DNA of 64,000 bases, taken from positions 8,567,503 to 8,631,502 of the forward strand of contig NC_045143.1 of assembly GCF_008831285.2 (NCBI RefSeq). Direction: 5' to 3'. Below the pieces are notes generated by a model. The model searched no databases. It worked only from the letters and a program-made list of their open reading frames with translations, and was not told where the DNA came from. The DNA comes from Nymphaea colorata (lineage: Eukaryota; Streptophyta; Magnoliopsida; Nymphaeales; Nymphaeaceae). Position numbers and translations under genes: made by a program. This document shows, piece after piece, positions 37,101-48,569 of the stretch. The stretch's first letter is position 1; each line of letters begins with the position of its first letter.

Positions 37101-39446
37101 AACATCTGCTTGGTCATATTATGTTTATAAAATTTTCAAGAACCAACAGCTACTTTATACTTATAATTAGCACTATAGAACTTCTGAACTGCTTCTCTGT
37201 GTTGTTTGCCCAGATTGCTCCAATTTATTTGGCATCTTGTCCCAAGCAAGGTTTAGGGCTGCTCGAAATTTTACTATACAGACAACCTGTGCAGCATAAC
37301 CAACTATTTCTGAAGGTAATGGAATTATATAATGATTAGAAAAGTGTGATTTTTTTATTTTTTATTTTTTTTTGGCATTTTGTTCTCAGTGGTGTATCTT
37401 TGAGACTTTTGTGCGTTTTCTTTCTTGCAGACCCTTGAGATATGCAACCTATATGAACTTGGCAATATTGGTGCAAGCATCATGACGGTACTTTATTAGT
37501 TTAAAAATGTTCTAGATATTTTATGAATTTCTACTTGACTTGTTTCTTTGTTGAGTTGAGTTCAAAGGGTTTGGACTCAATCTTGAACCCTCTTAGGAGA
37601 AGCGGTGAAACTCCTTAGCTGTACCCCTTTGACCTTAGCTTGTACACTGCTGGCTTTGGCTTGTGCAAGGAGCAACACCCTGGAAGTCTCAAACAGCAAT
37701 TGTGAAATGTGTAAATACTGCTGATATGTACCATTTGAACAGATTGCAGGAATCCATCACTGGAAGCATGGCAGGAAGGGGTTAGGTGTTTTTTGGCTGC
37801 AACAGGCTCATGATGAAGTTCGTCTGGGGAAAATTGCACAGCAGTTGTTTGAATCTGTGGGGAAGTCATTATCAGATGATAGTTTTAGGGTAAAATATTG
37901 GAGTTCTACCTTGGAAATTTGGATCTTCTGTGATAGTATTTCTATCATTTGCAGTTGTCTTTGAGTATTGATTTGTCTGATTTATGGCTGCAGCAATGGG
38001 AAGGGTTGGTTGAACTTCTTGAACATGAAAACAGGAGTGCCGGAGGTCTTGAATTTCTGCACATGTATTCTCTCTTTGAACCTTAACTAATGGTACATTT
38101 GCAAGCTCATATTTTAATTGCATATAAGGACAGGAACATCCTCAAATAAAATGGCTTAGGCAGGACAATCCAATTATACCTTTGTAACAAGCACAGAAGG
38201 AGCAACTTAATTTTTTTTTGGAGCTTGTTTTGTCTTATAAAGGGTGGTAATTTTGAATATCTGAGTGTTTTGAAGTTAATGGTGTGAGCCTGCATGTAAA
38301 GTAGGGCTGTAAATGGGACTGGTTTGGACATTCCAAATGTTCAAGGAAATTACGTTTCAATTGGAGTGGTCACAGCAAACATGTCAGTGTCCAGTACTAA
38401 CATAACCTGTTTACACCCCCGATGTATGCATATAAACATATAAATACATGTTCTACTGCGAATATTGTTTTAGCAGACAGTACTACTTCCAAAACTAAAA
38501 CTGAATTCCAACTTTTTTGCAAGCTGCCTACTTGAACAGGTATAAGGTTTTCTCATATTCAGTTACGAGAAATGCATTAAACCTCTTGATATCCTGCAGG
38601 TATAGAGAGTTCAAAAGATCGCTTCAAAAACTTCAGAATGAACTCCATGCTGGAATTCAGGATGAAATATTGTTGGATGCTGCACGACAAGCATTGGAGC
38701 TTCTTATACTGGTATTTTCCCTTCAGAATGCTCCTAAAAATTTCATGATCTATTTATTGCATGATTTGCCCGTTCTGGAGAATGCACTTCAGACTTTCTC
38801 CTTAGAGATTGGATTTGAGGATGCCGTCCCAGCCGACCTTTGAGGTTCGATGTTGATGAGCTTAAGACCTGTTTATTGTCTTATTCAAGTGGTTTGATTA
38901 TGTGCAGCTCCTGAAAAATCCATCAACACCACAGCGTTTTTGGTTGCCCCTCCTTCATGATTCGGTAAGTTTTGCATTACTTGAATGTTTTCTTGAACCA
39001 TTTTATTGTTAATCTCATTTTTAGAACTAGCCATCCACATTACAATTACCGTTTTGTACGAGTATTTGAACTGCTTTTGTGAGCATCAAATGACCATTGG
39101 ATCGAGTTATAAAGTGAAAATGTAAAGGCAGGAGCTGGTCTTCTGTCCTGGGTGCAAGATTAGAATATTAAAAAGTGTATAGCCACTGTTTATTTTGAGC
39201 AGTGACCTATCTATTTCTGACGGTGATATTTGCTGTTCTTCTGATTACCAGTTGATTTTACTACGCTGGCGAGACCATTCCCTGCTTTCTGTCTCTCAAG
39301 CCAACCTGTTGCTAAGAAAACTTCAAGAGTTGTCATTGGCAAAATTGCATCCGGGTTTTTCTGAAGCTGATTTGCCCCCAGAGGCCTTGAGTAATGTCAG
39401 ATTGGCATTGGCTACAAGTCTCGGCCGAGCAATGCTTCGGGGCTGA
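27257..39446 (+). CDS. NUP85: Nuclear pore complex protein NUP85
   Basis: Eighteen exons: 27257-27636, 28839-28941, 29310-29420, 29551-29634, 30104-30175, 30333-30389, 31814-31933, 32011-32211, 34654-34764, 34859-34896, 35006-35162, 37214-37315, 37431-37487, 37743-37889, 37994-38064, 38600-38711, 38908-38964, 39252-39446; 724 aa (Arabidopsis NUP85 about 716), all GT-AG and phase-consistent. It is a scaffold subunit of the Nup107-160 (Y) complex, structural at the nuclear pore. The N terminus holds the SVSWSRGNVLRV beta segment; the rest is an alpha-helical Nup85/ACE1-type solenoid. Family landmarks seen: LPERFVDWLA, EYWEGIASALTVGWLE, LLRLHGSYQLDQL, HRLVYAQVLASHALTWQ, IHHWKHGRKG and the C-terminal RLALATSLGRAM. 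I chose ATG 27257 because it begins the family's MPG start; the GTG-initiated extension is not real. Introns 6, 8, 11 and 15 contain transposon remnants. Confidence 0.95.
30881..31278. mobile_element. hAT-like nonautonomous element in NUP85 intron 6
   Basis: The left end CTAATCACATGGGTAC and the right end read inward, CTAAGTCACATGGGTACGGG, are inverted repeats of the CTATGTCAC type seen at 4968 and 35679. The interior holds GGGTAC-type motifs and a (GT)n(AT)n microsatellite at about 31145-31182. The 8 bases on each side do not match, so the insertion is old or the bounds are imprecise. Confidence 0.55.
33325..33450 (+). repeat. Polypyrimidine tract in NUP85 intron 8
   Basis: Over about 125 bases nearly every + strand base is C or T, mixing CT repeats with runs of T and C. 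It is low-complexity sequence. Confidence 0.85.
33724..33800. mobile_element. Left end of a further CTATGTCAC-type element, NUP85 intron 8
   Basis: CTATGTCACATAGGTACGGGTAC matches the terminus and subterminal GGTACGGGTAC motifs of the element at 35679. A (TG)n run abuts it upstream. I could not place its right end, so it may be truncated. Confidence 0.4.
35565..36653. mobile_element. Outer MITE-like repeat split by a nested insertion, NUP85 intron 11
   Basis: It begins GTGGCGGAGCC and ends TTTCTGGCTCTGCCA. With the inner element removed, its parts align in order with the repeat at 20584-20763: TTGCCCACACCAG, then AGCACCCCT / GTGCCTCTTAA, then ATTTCTGGCTC. Confidence 0.6.
35679..36620. mobile_element. 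Nested hAT-like nonautonomous element, 942 bp
   Basis: The left terminus CTATGTCACACGGGTGC and the right terminus read inward, CTATGTTACACGGGTAC, match at 15 of 17 positions. Flanking octamers GCACCCCT and GTGCCTCT agree at 5 of 8, and both derive from a GTGCCCCT stretch present in the unbroken relative at 20.7 kb. Subterminal GGGTAC/GGTAC motifs cluster at both ends. Open frames inside show no transposase. Confidence 0.65.
36856..37146. repeat. 145-bp tandem duplication in NUP85 intron 11
   Basis: The sequence starting GGTTTCAGATTTGCAGATTG at 36856 recurs at 37001. The copies run in parallel for about 145 bases, sharing AGAGTGCTTTATGTACTAAA, TTTGGTCCCTAGAT and AAACATCTGCTTG with scattered differences. 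It ends about 70 bases before exon 12. Confidence 0.85.
38302..38422. mobile_element. Short hAT-type MITE in NUP85 intron 15
   Basis: The left end TAGGGCTGTAAATGGG and the right end read inward, CGGGGGTGTAAACAGG, are imperfect inverted repeats of the widespread TAGGGNTGTAAA type. The piece is about 120 bases and noncoding. Confidence 0.4.
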
Positions 39447-39720
39447 TGATTGTGCTTCAGTGACGGTATTTGCCTGCATCTTAGTCTGTGTATTGCTTTT
39501 TAATTTGAAATTTGTGGGTTAGTGATTTTGATGTTTGATTGTTGTCAATTTGAAGTTTAATGATTTTTATACTGGATTGTAATTGGTTTGATTATGTTAT
39601 TCCTAATTTTGACTTTTCGCTCGACACACATTGTGCTCTTTCATATTGCAGATATTCACTTGAGACATCAGTAACATGTTGGCCTGCGACAGCCCAAGAG
39701 CTAAACCAGCTGCACTGAAT
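39447..39720 (+). other. NUP85: NUP85 3' UTR with probable intron
   Basis: Nineteen bases past the TGA, a donor at 39466 (ACG followed by GTATTT) and an acceptor ending at 39651 (ATATTGCAG) would remove 186 bases of UTR. The polyadenylation site was not identified. Confidence 0.4.
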
Positions 39721-41884
39721 TCTGATGGTTTAATTGCATTACAACGTCGCACCTGCTTGTTCTGTTAATGATATCCAATGCATCTGAGCTCTACGGCAAA
39801 ATATCAATGTATTATAGTCAGTAAGCTCCTAGGCTGTAGATTTGGCTTCCCCGCCCCACCCTGCCCCCCCACCCCTCCAACAATATGGTGGGTTCTTGGA
39901 GCTTTGATCTTAAGGGTTGGTTGGTAGACTACCTTTTTCCAGGCTCTGTGCTCCCCTGCCGCAAACGCTAAATCAAGAAAATGTGGCAGAGTTGCAGCCT
40001 AGCCTTCTGTATGGATAATCATCTGAAGTGAATCATAACAGTTTGTTGCTATGTATAGATTCTAAATTGATAATATGCCTTCAGATGTGGGCAACAATTT
40101 GGTGCCTTTGGATTTGGTTTGGGTGCAGATATTCATTTTCAGGTGCCAGATTTGATCTCATCTATAACGATTTTTTGCTTGGAAAATGCCTGTTCTAGCT
40201 CTTATTTTCCTGACACTGTTTGGATCTGAACTTACGAGTATTATCTCAATTCAGAGTCTGAAGTTCCTGTTTAAAATGTCAATATCTTGTACTTGCATTG
40301 GAGGCTTGCTTATTTCAAGGATCGGGAAGGTGGCACACAACAACCACAGCCCCTCAAGCAGGTTTGCCGAATTCTTAACACATTCTACTTGTTGAGCACG
40401 GTTTACTAAGCTGTTCTATCTTCGATTTATGGGTATTTGTTCGAGTAAAAGATCATATAAAACCAAAAGTAATGTTCTCAGGCCTGATTCTCAGTGAGGG
40501 CCGTACTAGACGACGCGTGTTTGTGCAAACATCTTAACGGAAGGAAGACTCTGTTTGAGCAAAGTTAACCCTCATCTCAGTGCTTGCAAGGATAATGTCG
40601 AGGTCTGCTTAGTAGTCTCCTTCAATCTAATCCATTGATAGATAGGTTGACCCTGTACTTCTTCAATGGCGGCATCGCAAAGTTCAGATCTGATGTTATA
40701 ATTTTCTTCCTGCTGAGGCAGGGTCATAGCAAAATTGATTGTGCTGACACGAAGCACTTGTATGAATGGTCCAAAACAAACACGAAATTAACCTGTTTAA
40801 CGTGTGTATATTTTGCAAGAATGAGCTTAGAATCAAGAATAGGTTACATGCACTTCGGAGTCTTGTCTCTTTGTTCAAAACCAACAGAGAATAAATAAAC
40901 TTAGGATTCAGAAAATATACATAGGCTAAATAAGTATAAAGATTATGCAGACTATTGAGAATTAACCGATCAACTAAATAGATAGTTTACAGAGTACGAT
41001 GTGTAAAATTATTTTCTCAAAATTAATACTTATTATTCTTTACCCTTTTGAAAAAGTAATTTTTTACGTGACATTATAAGCTAATAATCAAATTTCAAAG
41101 CAGTCGACAATCAATCAGTTTAAATAGTTCTTATATTTACTTAGTTATATATTCCATGAATCAGATAGATATACAAATTATATGGATTATGGGTAAGCTT
41201 AAAATTACGTTGTTTTCTATGAAACATAATGACCACACTATGAAACATAAGGACCACCATATGCTCTTGGCAGGCTTGTTCACGCCCAACTAATGATGGT
41301 ATGATACTAAAACATAAGTTATCAGGTGATATTTCACATGGCTAAAGAGGACCGCCTGGCTGTAAGCAAACCGATGAGGAGAAACTTGCCAATGTGAATA
41401 TGCTCTGAATTTCTTGATTGGCTTGATGTTCCGTTTGCCTGCTAGAAAGATGTACTCTTTAAAGTGAAATGAAAAATAAACTGGGTTTGATTGCAAGAAG
41501 GGGCGAGCTTTCACTTTTTGAAATCAAATAGTTCTTCTTTCTTCCTCTGTTATATTATAATTAACCAAACGAAGCCACTACCTATGGGACGCAATGCATT
41601 TAAATACAGTTCGCAGATACTGGAGAACATCGCCCTGCAGTGGCTCCCAAACCTTTAGATCTCCATTAACATTTCAAGAAAGTGGAATGTGACATACGTC
41701 GGTTAAAGGGAACATATCAATCACCTTACAACTCTAAATTTCAGTCAGGCACATAATGGGCAGCAGTAATGGAGGGTGAATCCATGGGAGGCCATCGGAA
41801 ACAACCCAAAGGCTGCTTACAGAGTGTTTGGAATCCTTCCAGAAGGAAGAGAGCCAGAGCCTAAAGCAGGGGAGCTCTCAAATG
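39721..41884. other. Intergenic region without recognised gene
   Basis: Noncoding sequence between NUP85 and the LINE, with a C-rich patch near 39850-39880. Short frames (for example 40186-40395, 40635-40898) show no family resemblance. Confidence 0.55.
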
Positions 41885-41901
41885 TAAAGAGGTAAGTTGT
41901 T
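41885..41901. repeat. Target-site duplication of the LINE (copy 1)
   Basis: The 17-mer AAAGAGGTAAGTTGTTT is repeated exactly at 47774-47790. The two copies bracket the LINE. Confidence 0.8.
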
Positions 41902-42769
41902 TCGCAACAACCCTGCGGGGGAAAGGCCCCCTAATCTTTTATTCCAACAGCAAAAAATATATACAACAAAAATTGGCCATCACTCTGACTTAGGAGCTAG
42001 AACGAGCCAAGGAAAGAAACAAACCAAGATGAAACCAAAAGCTGAAAGAACCAGATTTACATAGCTTGGGTTACAAGAGACAAAATATCATGAGCAGGTT
42101 GTTGTTGTAGAATTTGCACTTTGTGAAAGAAGTTGTCATAGATGCTTTGCCATCTCTGAAAAGGTTGACGCCCTTCGAACCTGGCCTGAAGTCTTCTAAG
42201 CCAAGGCCTGTTGTTAGAAATCAGCAGTATCTTCTGAAACCTGTCTAGACCACCAACCATCAAGCATTGCCAGATAATGGTGTCTTCAGGAAGGTCATTG
42301 ATGTCCTCCCACCACTGTACTCCCTAGTCAAGACGTAGTCCTATTGAGTCTGTAAACATAAAGACGACCAGCTTTCTACCACTAGAAGTTACAGAGGCAA
42401 CTTGTAGACAAGCTTGACCTGTCAATAAAGGGGGGGCCCTTGTCAGGAACAATCCTCGTAGCCAGCCAAACCTGAAGGTCTTTTCTGTCATCAGCGGAGT
42501 TCCTTAAGGTAGCATAGAAGCCATCGACACAAACCTGCCAGATAGCATGAGATTCTTATTGAGGAGACATGGTTTCTTCATTATGGATTGTGGAATTGCG
42601 TCTACACCATATTCTCCAAAGTATAATGTGAAAACATATTTTCTAGCATTTCATAATCCACCCTCTTTTGAAACTACAAGAGAACCAATGTTTTAATTCC
42701 ATAACAATGGTGCGTTGGGGGAAGATACTTCCATTGAATTTAGAAGCAACAAACTCCCAAATTTTAGAA

Positions 42770-45700
42770 GAATGTGGACAGGAAAGAAGAACGTGGTGAG
42801 CAGACTCTTCATCTTTGAGGCAAAGAACACATCTATTGGCTAAATAAATGCCACTTTTCTTATATCTATCGAAGGTAGAGAGACGATCACTGCAAGCCAG
42901 CCAAACATATCACTGCGCTCTAGGATGAGCTTGGAGGAACCAAATCAACCTCCTCCAAGGTTCTTCGTCATATTTCTTTCTCACCACCTCCCACATGTCA
43001 AATGTTTTGATGTTGGATGCGGGAGAATTTTGCCAAAGAAGGAGGTCTTGCTGCAGTTCTAAATTAGGTCGCTTCATACCCAGGCGGAAGAGAAAATCCT
43101 TGAAGTTGTCAAGAATAGGCAGATCATGGTCAAGGACCTGCTTAATGAAAAATTTCAACGAGAATTCAAAAGCAGATCTTTCCAAAGGATTCAATTGAGA
43201 AATGAGGGGAGAGCCACCCCAGTTGTCTGTCCAGAACTGAATGGAGCCATTACCAATAGACCACCTAACATGTTCTTGAATTTGAGTCATGCTCTTTCTA
43301 ACACCTTTGAAAAACCAAGACTCCTTCTTGGAGCACTTTAAGGTCCAGAGGCTATGGAAAGAAAGATATTTCTTCTTGATAAAATTCGCCCAAGGAGCAT
43401 CATCCTGACAGATGCGTAACGTGATGTGACCAATACAAGCTTTGTTCCAATCATCAAGACGCTTTAACCCAACACCCCCTCCAACACCGGGCGACAGATA
43501 GTCTTCCAAGCAACTGAGTGCACTCCTTTCCTAGCTTCTAGGCTGTCTCAAAGAAAGTTAGCCATAGTAACTTCAAGTTTATGTTGAATAGTCTTAGGGA
43601 GCATGAAGGCAGAGCACCAGTAGCCCACGAGGCTAAAGAGGACATACCTAATCAAACAAAGACGCCCTGCATAAGAGAGGAGCTTAGAAGACCAAAGCGA
43701 AAACTTTTTTTCCACCTTCAAGACTAGAGAGGCACATAAGCTATCCTGCATATTACCCGCAAAGAGGGGAGTGCCCAAATAAGGAAGAGGCAAAGAACCT
43801 TGCCACCAATCATAGTTGTTGGTGAAGGAGAGGGAAGCTCTTTATTCCCCCAAGGATATAGCATGAGATTTATGTGGGTTAACACATAACCCAGAAGAAA
43901 GCTTTAGGGCGTCAAGAGCTTGCATAACCTCGTTGTAAGAGTGATGGTTTCCTCTAGAAAATATGATAAGATCATCAGCAAATGTGAGAAGCGAGGGACG
44001 GACCCCTACCCGAGGGATGTAGCGAGGGGTAAGGGACCAATTCTAGCGTCTGAACTCTAAATTTGTATAGAGCTCTTCCATAACAACAAGGAAAAGATAC
44101 AGAGACATGGGGTCTTCCTGCCTCATACCTCTGCGCATAGGGTGAAAGTCACCTGGGACCCCATCAATAAGAACAACAAAAGAAGGAGAAAAAACACACA
44201 TCATAACTCTATCAACCCAAGCCATGCTAAAACCCAAGTCGAGAAGAACATTCTTGAGAAAGACCCAGCTAACCCTGTCATAAGCTTTGGAGAAGTCAAT
44301 TTTAAAACATATATTACTCTAACGCAGACCCTCAAGCGAGTGGATACATTCATGAGCGAAGATGATATTCTCTGTGATTGATCGCTCAGGGAAGAATGCA
44401 CCTTGGTCCTTGCTGATGACTTTCTGCAAACATCTTTTCATACGACATGAGAGGAATTTAGATATAATCTTATACAACACGTTGCACAAAGCAATAGGTC
44501 GGAGGTCATCAACTCTGTAGAGACCCTCCTTTTTGGGGATGAGGGCAATATAGTTACGATTAACTTTCTTAACCAATCTCCCGGTGGATAAAAAGCTATT
44601 GATGACCTGCAATAAATCATGGCCAACAATGCTCCAATGGTGCTGATAAAAGGAGGTTGGGAAACCATCCGGGCCCGGTGCACTGTTCCCATCCATGGAG
44701 AAAAACCACACGCTTCACCTCGTCGAGAGTGGTCGGGAGAAGCAAGGTGGCATTATCCTCATCTTGCAGACGAGGCCCATCATCCTTCTTAGTCAGACAA
44801 CAGCCAGAGCCCTCTTCAGAACCAAGAAGGTCATCGAAGAAATCCTTGCAGATAGATCTAATGTGATTCACATTGTTGATTCTAGTCCCCTCATGCTCCA
44901 AGGCACATAAAGAATTTTTTGTTTTACATCCTTTGACTATTGCTTGGTAGTAAGTCGTATTACGATCTCCCTTAGCCATCCACTTGACACGAGCTCTTTG
45001 CCTCCATAAGCTGTCTTCATCTTCAAGGGAGGCCTGCAATTCTTTTCTGATCAGAATCTCGTGATTTTTGTCATTGTCAGTCGAAGCCAATTCAATGGAT
45101 TGGACTTTGTCAAGTTCAACCCTCAGAGCTTTGATACAGAGAGAAATGTCACCCACACAATTCCTAGCCCAACTAGAGAGATTAGAGCGAGTGAATTCCA
45201 GTTTCTTAATCATCCTCACAAGGGGGCAACCAAAAACTCGTGAACTCCAAGCCTCTTGAACCAGATACTTGCACTGTGGTCTACTAGCCCAAAAATGGAA
45301 GTATCTGAACTGAACAAAACATGTAGGAGGGATAGAAATGAACCGAGTAGACACTTTGAGAGCAGAGTGGTCAGAAATCGTTCTGGGAAGAATTTGCAGA
45401 TCAGTAAAACTGCCCCATTGAGCCTTCCAGACATTATTAATAAATGCCTAGTCTAGCCTGCACAAAATTTCACTCGCACCGTGCCTGTTGTTGCTCAAAG
45501 TGAATCTGCGATTAGGGTCAGACAAAGGAAAGAAGTGGCAGTTTGAAGCAAACCTATTAAAGAAAGAACAAGAGTTAAGATTAGGTTGGCGACCGGTTTT
45601 ATCTGATCTGTCAAGCATAGCATTGAAATCCCCTACTAGTAACATCAGGCATTGGAAATCAGATAAATGTTATGAAGAATTATGAGCGCCCAAGCTCTTT

Positions 45701-45991
45701 CAGCATAATGCAGAGGAAGATAAATACCTCCGACAAAAGAAAATTAACATGAGACTGTTTATTAGTGACATCCAGAAGAATCCAATACCTATGCATATTA
45801 AGTACCGCCACAGAGTAACTTTGAGGTTTCCACCCATAGAGGATACGTACCACACCATCGCACATATCAGCATTATACATAGTAGCATAAGAGCCAAGCA
45901 AACCAGAGTTAATGTGGAGTCGATAAACATTTATAAGAGTATCAAAAATAAAAAAGCTATCAATGTTCACATGCTGCACAGTGAGAAGCAA
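42770..45991 (-). pseudogene. LINE ORF2 remnant (endonuclease-reverse transcriptase)
   Basis: Pieces in 5'-3' order: 45991-45680 (ILYGWKPQSYSV..., endonuclease-like), 45645-45448 (LLVGDFNAML, endonuclease motif), 45354-44617 (linker with MAKGDRNTTYY), 44711-44319 (RT start: GNSAPGPDGFPTSFY, YIALIPKK, LRPIALCNVLYKIISK), 44237-44043, then the catalytic FADD at 43982-43971, 43793-43548 (PLPYLGTPL, RLCLIRYVLFSL) and 43509-42910. A zf-RVT-like CVLC...HHVLLSC follows near 42870-42800. At least three frameshifts and several stops break the frame. The first part of the endonuclease is not visible. The RT aspartates survive but no full-length product is possible. Confidence 0.85.
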
Positions 45992-46489
45992 GTCATGCCT
46001 AGCATAATATCTAGCTAAGCCGTGAATATGCTATGCTAAACACTTCATTGAAGGGGGGGAGAAGTAGTTACCTGGATAGAAACAATACCTTCACCAACAC
46101 CAGTATGAAAGTCACTGGTCTGGGATGGTGGGGAGGTGTCTGCAAGGGCCTCAACCTTGCCAAGGCTTATGCGCTTACGCTTTCCTGCTGGCCCCGCTGG
46201 TTCCGGATTGGCAAAACTGCGATTTGAGGTATCCTGTGCAAATTTCCTATGGTCAGACCATCTGCTGCCCCTTCCACAACTGTGAGTGATTTCCCTGTTG
46301 AGAACAAAACATTAAAGTTACTCGCTTGTGGATAAGCGGTATGAACCTCCGGTTGGACACCACAGGGACCTTAGTTAGGGAATGAGATTTGAGGTTATAG
46401 GGCGATTTCAATGAAAATTCGAGGGTATTTCAGTAGGCAAACTTCCACTCTGATAGAAGGGGTTAACCATGTTAGTCTAGTTCTCTGTC

Positions 46490-47618
46490 GCGTCCCTGAT
46501 GATAGCTTTGCTTTTAGCTCTCCTTGTGGTATTCACACGAACTTCATTAGTTTTATCCTCAAGAGGCTTGATGTCGTTGATGGTTGAAGGGCTCCTCGTT
46601 GATTCTTCATGAGATTCCTCCAAGTCCATTAGAGAAGAGAATTGATTCTTGGTACACTCTTTTGCCCTTGTGCTATAGGCCCTATGCTTGAAGTGGATGC
46701 CTTCAACGAGTTTTTGCCTTTTACCGCTTCATGCTGGAAGTTCCCCTGTCCATGGGAGTCACACTTGGGGCATTTGTCGGGTGGGTGAGAGTCGACTCCA
46801 CAAAGCCTGCAAAACCGTAATTTCCCCTCATAGACTAAGGGTTGGGCGAGGGTGTGACTATCCTTTAGCACAAACTGAAATTCAGGGGGTAGTGGGGCAC
46901 TCAGTGGAAGTTCAACTCTGATGCGGGCAAAACCCCCTCTATTAATATCCCTAGTTTGAGTATCTATTTCCAAAAGTTCACCCTGAAGACCCTTGGCTAT
47001 ACTGTTAAAGATCTACGCAGTCCACATGTTCAGAGGTAAATTTGGGAGGCGAATCCATAGTGGGGCAGAGGTCACAGGCGGCATGTTGAGAGATTGCCTT
47101 GGCTGCCAATGGCAAGTAACAAGAGTCCTGCCCCCAACCCTCCAAGCTTGCTTCTGAGTGATGCAGTGTAGTTGCTGGTCATCCTCAACCAGAATGAGGA
47201 AAGTGCCACCAGCGAAGATGGTGAGCTTCGGGTTGGCTTTCCCTGCCCATTGTCTGGTGAGTTCCTGAAAGACAAAGGAGAAGTTGGTGCGCCCATTTGG
47301 GGAAGAGCCTTGTAACCGAGCCAACGCTGCCCATTGGAATGGGCGATTCATCTCATCATAGGCTTCTTTAGGAATGAAAATTTTGAATCTACCATCCTAA
47401 AACTCCACCTCTAGAGGATGCTCTGGTTGGCTGCCAGCAGAAGTCCCTCCAGAAAGCAATGAAGCCCATGAACAAATACCATGGCCCTGGTCTGTTGGAA
47501 TACCAGGGGAAGATGGTGATGGGGAGCCACAACCTGGGATTTCCCCTTTTCCAGAAGGAGAAGAAACTGGACCTTGCAAAGGCAGGAACTCATCGTCAGA
47601 TTCCTTATGGGTCTCCAT
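46490..47618 (-). pseudogene. LINE ORF1 remnant (nucleic-acid-binding, zinc knuckle)
   Basis: It starts METHKESDDEF at 47618. One frame is maintained to 46629, interrupted by in-frame TAG codons at 47399-47397 and 47015-47013. A one-base shift near 46630 restores a readable tail to a TAG near 46490. The middle resembles the DUF4283 domain (FSFVFQELTRQWAGK..., LTIFAGGTFLILVEDD). The C-terminal part has a CX2CX4HX4C zinc knuckle beginning CRLCGVDSH. In active LINEs ORF1 coats the RNA. The breaks make this copy nonfunctional. Confidence 0.8.
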
Positions 47619-47773
47619 GGCCCACGGTCTCCACGGTGCCCCCCCCCCTCACCCAAGGCGAGGGAAGGGGAACATTCAGCCTGCCTAATCCCTGTGTCCA
47701 GCCAAACCCTAGCAGAGACTCTCTCTCCACGGTGCTTCCTGGTCGTATAGAGGTAAGTTGTTATGTACCAAAA

Positions 47774-47790
47774 AAAGAGGTAAGTTGTTT
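47774..47790. repeat. Target-site duplication of the LINE (copy 2)
   Basis: Exact 17-base match to 41885-41901, on the 5' side of the element. Confidence 0.8.
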
Positions 47791-48569
47791 TAAAGAGAGG
47801 GCTGCGAGACATGAAGGACGGGAGGCACAGACAAAAATTCATCTTAAAAACATTGCTGCCCAAAGAGATGTGGAAGGGGCACATGCTGAGACCCAATACA
47901 CCGATGGAGCAAGCCATCGACCTTGGAAGAGCTCCTTGTGGGAAACGGTGGAAGAATGTTGTTCTCCCAAACTTGCCTGTAGGGAAGGAGGATAGGGAAA
48001 GGGCCAATTTGGTTCATCATGAACCGTGAAAATTCTCGGTTAGAATATATGCGAGCTGGCTGGGAAAGCTGCGCAAATGGGTCTATGAATGCTTCTGGCC
48101 AACTAGAAACCTTGCAATTGTGTTTAAAAACTCTGTAGAAGGAATGAGAAATATGGCTTTTAATATTGGCACTGAGGGGGAGTGGGCTCGGACCACTGTG
48201 ATAAGGAGTGACAGTGAGGTGAAGATGGATTAGTTCCACCCTTGTGTTGTTGGATCGACTGCAAATTCAAGGATAGAGAATCAATGCTGTAAACTTTTAT
48301 TTGGAGCACCCAAACTTTAGAGTAGCAAGCAATTACTAATTGAACTCAACATCGTTTTCTTTGTGTGTGTATGTGTGTGTGAATACAATATAACTCTAAG
48401 GTAGGGGCATGTTGGAAGATTTGGGTGGAGAGTGATACATTCACTAATTAGAATGTCATGCATCTACTGCTTGCAGTTTAGAGGATTATTTCACAATAAT
48501 GAAGAAGATTTTCACTGAATCGCTAGTCCAACCAATTGCAGTGAGGTGCAGAAAGCAATTATACATAGG
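47791..48569. other. Intergenic sequence beyond the LINE
   Basis: The interval 47.79-48.24 kb continues the locus that was interrupted by the LINE and is open in more than one frame, but I recognise no family. A (GT)n run is near 48363-48380. Confidence 0.4.

Larger units (their letters stand above)
41902..47773 (-). mobile_element. L1-type LINE retrotransposon, about 5.9 kb, inactive
   Basis: A perfect 17-bp direct repeat brackets the element. On the - strand the order is a leader with GCTAGGGTTTGGCTGG, ORF1, then ORF2 with endonuclease, reverse transcriptase and a zf-RVT C terminus. This is the plan of plant L1 LINEs. The 3' end has almost no poly(A): only AAA can be assigned. ORF1 and ORF2 are broken by stops and frameshifts, so it cannot move by itself. 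A third, 14-base match to the target site (AGAGGTAAGTTGTT) lies at 47751-47764, just inside the 5' end. The precise 5' boundary is therefore ambiguous by about 25 bases. Confidence 0.9.

Noticed and set aside
42995-45685. Several + strand open frames of 60-80 codons
   Set aside because: All are antisense to LINE ORF2.
41902-47773. LTR retrotransposon
   Set aside because: No long terminal repeats, protease, integrase or RNase H order; the GDFN endonuclease, FADD reverse transcriptase and 17-bp TSD are LINE features.
47459-47995. 178-codon open frame on the + strand
   Set aside because: Mostly antisense to the 5' part of the LINE and its ORF1, running across the insertion boundary; a shadow frame.
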